DNA of 7,189 nt from JADJNW01 sp964523725 (GTDB lineage: Bacteria; Bacteroidota; Bacteroidia; Chitinophagales; Saprospiraceae). The notes beneath the pieces were generated by a model, which had not been told where the DNA came from, did no database searches, and worked only from the letters and a program-made list of their open reading frames with translations. Location of the stretch: positions 1 to 7,189 of the forward strand of contig CAZGAU010000222.1 of NCBI GenBank assembly GCA_964523725.1. The letters run 5' to 3'. Positions 6,701-7,189 of the stretch are shown piece after piece. The position numbers were made by a program, and so were the translations under genes. Each line of letters begins with the position of its first letter. The first letter of the stretch is position 1.

Positions 6701-7189
6701 TGTGATAGCCGTTACGATCCCCGCCCCTGCGCAAGGTGCGACGGTGAGTGACTGTTTCACAATTACTTACGAAGGAGAAAGTGTAAATCCATGCTTTGAT
6801 GTAACGAAGTCTCCGGAGCCACTGCCGTTTATTAGTTTTAACTTACAGACGGTAACGCTTCCGGAATGCACGGATGGCGAATTGGTCACCTTTGGCGCAA
6901 CTATTCTTTCTTGTGATGGGGAGAATATTGATCCGGCTCGTCTGAAAATTATTTTCAAAGGTGTCAACTATGTGAATGAGCCAGGTTTCTACCAGAATGG
7001 CAACTACGTAGAAGTACAAGTTCCAATAGGTATAGCTGATCTGGGAGACCAAATTTTCGATGTGGAATATACCGATGCTAAAGGTAATAAGGAATCTTTT
7101 GATCCTAAAGTAACAGTATTAGGCAACAATCCGACGACTAACTACGAGAACCTGTCTTGTAAAGGTGAAGTAAATGTTCGTTTGAGCAA
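3681..7189 (+). CDS. Giant exported multidomain surface protein (C-terminus cut by window edge)
   Basis: One uninterrupted frame runs from ATG at 3681 to the last base (1169 codons plus two bases). The N-terminus has basic residues (Lys2, Lys7), a hydrophobic stretch at about 8–22 and a SFAPAAP region at 29–35, which fits a Sec signal peptide. Next come a beta-rich WNF-type domain (61–236), a Cys/Asp-rich linker (242–270), a Cys-containing region (271–378), module A (379–500), an Ig-like domain (501–599), A' (600–713), B (714–822), B' (823–936), C (938–1046), C' (1047–1153) and the start of another segment with LSCKGEVNVRLS. The protein is rich in Asp, Gly, Thr and Cys, as expected for a cell-surface protein. 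Proteins of this style in Saprospiraceae-like bacteria are usually adhesins or matrix components exported by type IX secretion; that is inference, since the C-terminal sorting domain is not visible. ATG is chosen because the signal peptide begins there; no Shine-Dalgarno sequence is present. Confidence 0.9.
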   Translation, partial: MKTTLPKLFFGFSGISVCLAIIKLSMKLSFAPAAPVTELKPIFTPTSAPAMEMMPIALATWNFNAGSGSNAVSTTAMGITGANATFGSGLNSFEFPSGCGGGGGNEAYRAENWTTGNSFDINSSTYSNDRIEFCITSATNFEVTDISFDYRSSDSNGDDGPRRLRVYYSSTAGFGSPTQLGSTLTIAGNASNCSNFSQALTTAVTTQQFCFRVYGYFSEGSDGRLRFDNVAINGNLIAASSCNTLVCDENGCDDGDPADGVMLENDCSTCSQDNPGQIGCALVTIDFSTSFAAGGNCGTAMFTTQQNEVFDIYYGDYTTVACPNGGPGANTGDAWLDKDNPAMIDLATMGGMDGTATFTICTNAVGRRDIMVEFVDCCDAEAGTLMSDVSFICEGGSVNLDAMGINQGGTLIFILTGSDQQTILGTSTTLDGIEDLLSTRDAGTYCVYSLVYGGLNAACIENGVGRLKATIDQSLADCFAGQCYDLSQPLCITVNPNPEITAQPEDATVCAGDNASFTVVASVSGGAMLSYNWEFMPVNGMWQDVNPAIDGNPTLTLTGVSLAASGNKYRVVVTSDSGTPNDPSDDCAVTSDEVTLTVNDTDAGTLSSDVDAICEGGSVDLSLTGTSGTLGYVIFQNGVVIRSLSNLEQIEDFLSGADPDEYCVYVFAYTEFLPGCGNFTGFTLQEVIDACFDGLCFDVGQPVCITVFPDPQVSISTDDPTTVCDGGQIKLTASASGGLSEGCLMISWQIDPANPQNGAPQLTQPAPLSEAGMLLINGASGNGAVGVNLPPIEGGYVITAVVTCDGAGCTTATSNSVNIVIAPDPQIDIETVPADIREVCYNEPLKIQATTSGGTSDDCLMISWSFTPSDAMANAAFATEPMTLDEAAMLIINGEETAGALNVTLGIDPGWIIEATLTCDGVGCDQASDELTIAIIETNNLIVATNAEVVLPECLDELVYNYRFTVVNGRCNDPNLTPVITNLGYAFTGPVRVDSYVSDDQFTYSTYVIAVTIPAPAQGATVSDCFTITYEGESVNPCFDVTKSPEPLPFISFNLQTVTLPECTDGELVTFGATILSCDGENIDPARLKIIFKGVNYVNEPGFYQNGNYVEVQVPIGIADLGDQIFDVEYTDAKGNKESFDPKVTVLGNNPTTNYENLSCKGEVNVRLS
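3861..4388 (+). other. N-terminal WNF-type beta-rich domain
   Basis: Residues 61–236 of the giant protein. The domain opens with TWNFNAG, carries a five-glycine run after a Cys (GCGGGGGNEAYRAENW), then DRIEFCIT, ISFDYRSSDSNGDDGPRRLRV, CFRVYGY and closes with LRFDNVAINGN. This order resembles a domain found at the start of many bacterial secreted proteins (repair of phrase W-x-F, then IEF, SFDYR, FR-x-YGY, DNV-x-x-NG). It is probably a jelly-roll-like, possibly ligand-binding domain. The resemblance is by memory of pattern; no specific ligand can be given. Confidence 0.5.
4404..4490 (+). other. Cys/Asp-rich linker
   Basis: Residues 242–270 contain six cysteines and the string GCDDGDPADG followed by ENDCSTC. 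It recalls the short C-D-D-G-x-P ... D-C-x-C linkers seen repeatedly in large secreted Bacteroidota proteins. Disulfides and bound calcium are plausible, but not shown. Confidence 0.45.
4815..5180 (+). repeat. Module A of the giant protein (first copy)
   Basis: Residues 379–500. Shared landmarks with the second copy are AGTL-x-SDV, ICEGGSV (Cys393), YCVY, a Cys-rich turn with C-F-x-G-x-C, and QPLCITVNPNPEI at the end. The repeat is clear at protein level and diverged at DNA level, so it is not a recent duplication. Confidence 0.8.
5181..5477 (+). other. Ig-like domain between the two A modules
   Basis: Residues 501–599. The pattern is that of bacterial Ig-like domains common in Bacteroidota surface proteins: TAQPEDATVCAGDNASFTV, then YNWEF, a Trp in GMWQDV, TLTLTGV, YRVVV, and DDCAVTSDEVTLTV. 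The two cysteines (in VCAG and DDCA) are placed where an Ig-fold disulfide would form. Confidence 0.75.
5478..5819 (+). repeat. Module A' of the giant protein (second copy)
   Basis: Residues 600–713. The landmarks AGTLSSDV, ICEGGSVDL (Cys614), YCVYVFAY, CFDGLCFDVGQPVCITV and PDPQV repeat those of the first copy. The conserved ICEGGS cysteines are exactly 221 residues (663 bp) apart, so the original unit may have been A plus Ig domain, followed here by A' without its own Ig partner. Confidence 0.8.
5820..6146 (+). repeat. Module B of the giant protein (first copy)
   Basis: Residues 714–822. Landmarks are VCDGGQIKLTASASGG, the string CLMISW, MLLINGASGNGAVGV, VVTCDGAGC and NIVIAPDP. It is beta-rich and Ig-like in layout, with an inserted LLING segment. 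Confidence 0.75.
6147..6488 (+). repeat. Module B' of the giant protein (second copy)
   Basis: Residues 823–936. It follows the first B copy directly: VCYNEPLKIQATTSGG, CLMISWSF, MLIINGEE, TLTCDGVGC and ELTIAI line up with it. The CLMISW strings are 348 bp apart and the TCDG strings 345 bp apart. The 18 bases coding CLMISW differ at only two positions, although the flanks are more diverged. Confidence 0.75.
6492..6818 (+). repeat. Module C of the giant protein (first copy)
   Basis: Residues 938–1046. It has LPECLDEL near the start, then a Cys in GRCND, a VDSYVSDDQFTYSTYVIAV segment, and DCFTITYEG. It resembles the next module in the position of LPEC and in the closing F-x-I/V-x-Y-x-D/E strand. 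I do not recognise a named family. Confidence 0.55.
6819..7139 (+). repeat. Module C' of the giant protein (second copy)
   Basis: Residues 1047–1153. LPECTDGELVTF lies 109 residues (327 bp) after the LPEC of the first copy, followed by a Cys in LSCDGEN, YQNGNYVEVQVPI and IFDVEYTD. Similarity to the first copy is limited to framework positions, so the pair is less certain than A and B. The frame continues past it into NLSCKGEVNVRLS, which looks like the start of a further domain. Confidence 0.5.

Overview
The window looks like chromosomal DNA from a member of the Bacteroidota, most probably the Saprospiraceae/Lewinella side of the phylum. Three things suggest this. A DUF1800–DUF1501 gene pair is present. 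A very long secreted protein is built from Cys- and Asp-rich Ig-like modules of the type common in that group. The gene starts have AT-rich leaders without a clear Shine-Dalgarno sequence. The taxonomic call is inference from protein style, not from a marker gene.

Layout: positions 1–2907 hold two minus-strand genes that form an apparent operon, read from right to left. First comes a 548-residue DUF1800 protein (1261–2907). After 33 bp comes a DUF1501 protein (1–1227) whose C-terminus lies beyond the left edge. The DUF1501 protein has a twin-arginine (Tat) signal peptide. The DUF1800 protein has no visible export signal, and an in-frame stop rules out a longer N-terminus from a normal start codon. 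The two families are often neighbours in bacterial genomes and no biochemical role is settled for them. A secreted complex or hydrolase-like function is a guess.

Positions 2908–3680 (773 bp) are an AT-rich divergent intergenic region. It contains a 9-bp inverted repeat 29 bp upstream of the DUF1800 start and two shorter inverted repeats nearer the plus-strand gene. I see no convincing gene or RNA in it.

Positions 3681–7189 are one uninterrupted plus-strand frame (1169 codons, still open at the right edge). It encodes the N-terminal part of a giant exported multidomain protein: signal peptide, a beta-rich WNF-type domain, a Cys-rich linker, a Cys-containing domain, and then repeated modules in the order A–Ig–A'–B–B'–C–C'. 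It is probably a surface adhesin or matrix protein. Its C-terminus, where a type IX secretion sorting domain would be expected, is not in the window.

I found no CRISPR array, tRNA, rRNA, insertion sequence or recognisable defence system. The most distinctive things are the paired-module architecture of the giant protein and the unequal export signals of the DUF1800/DUF1501 pair.
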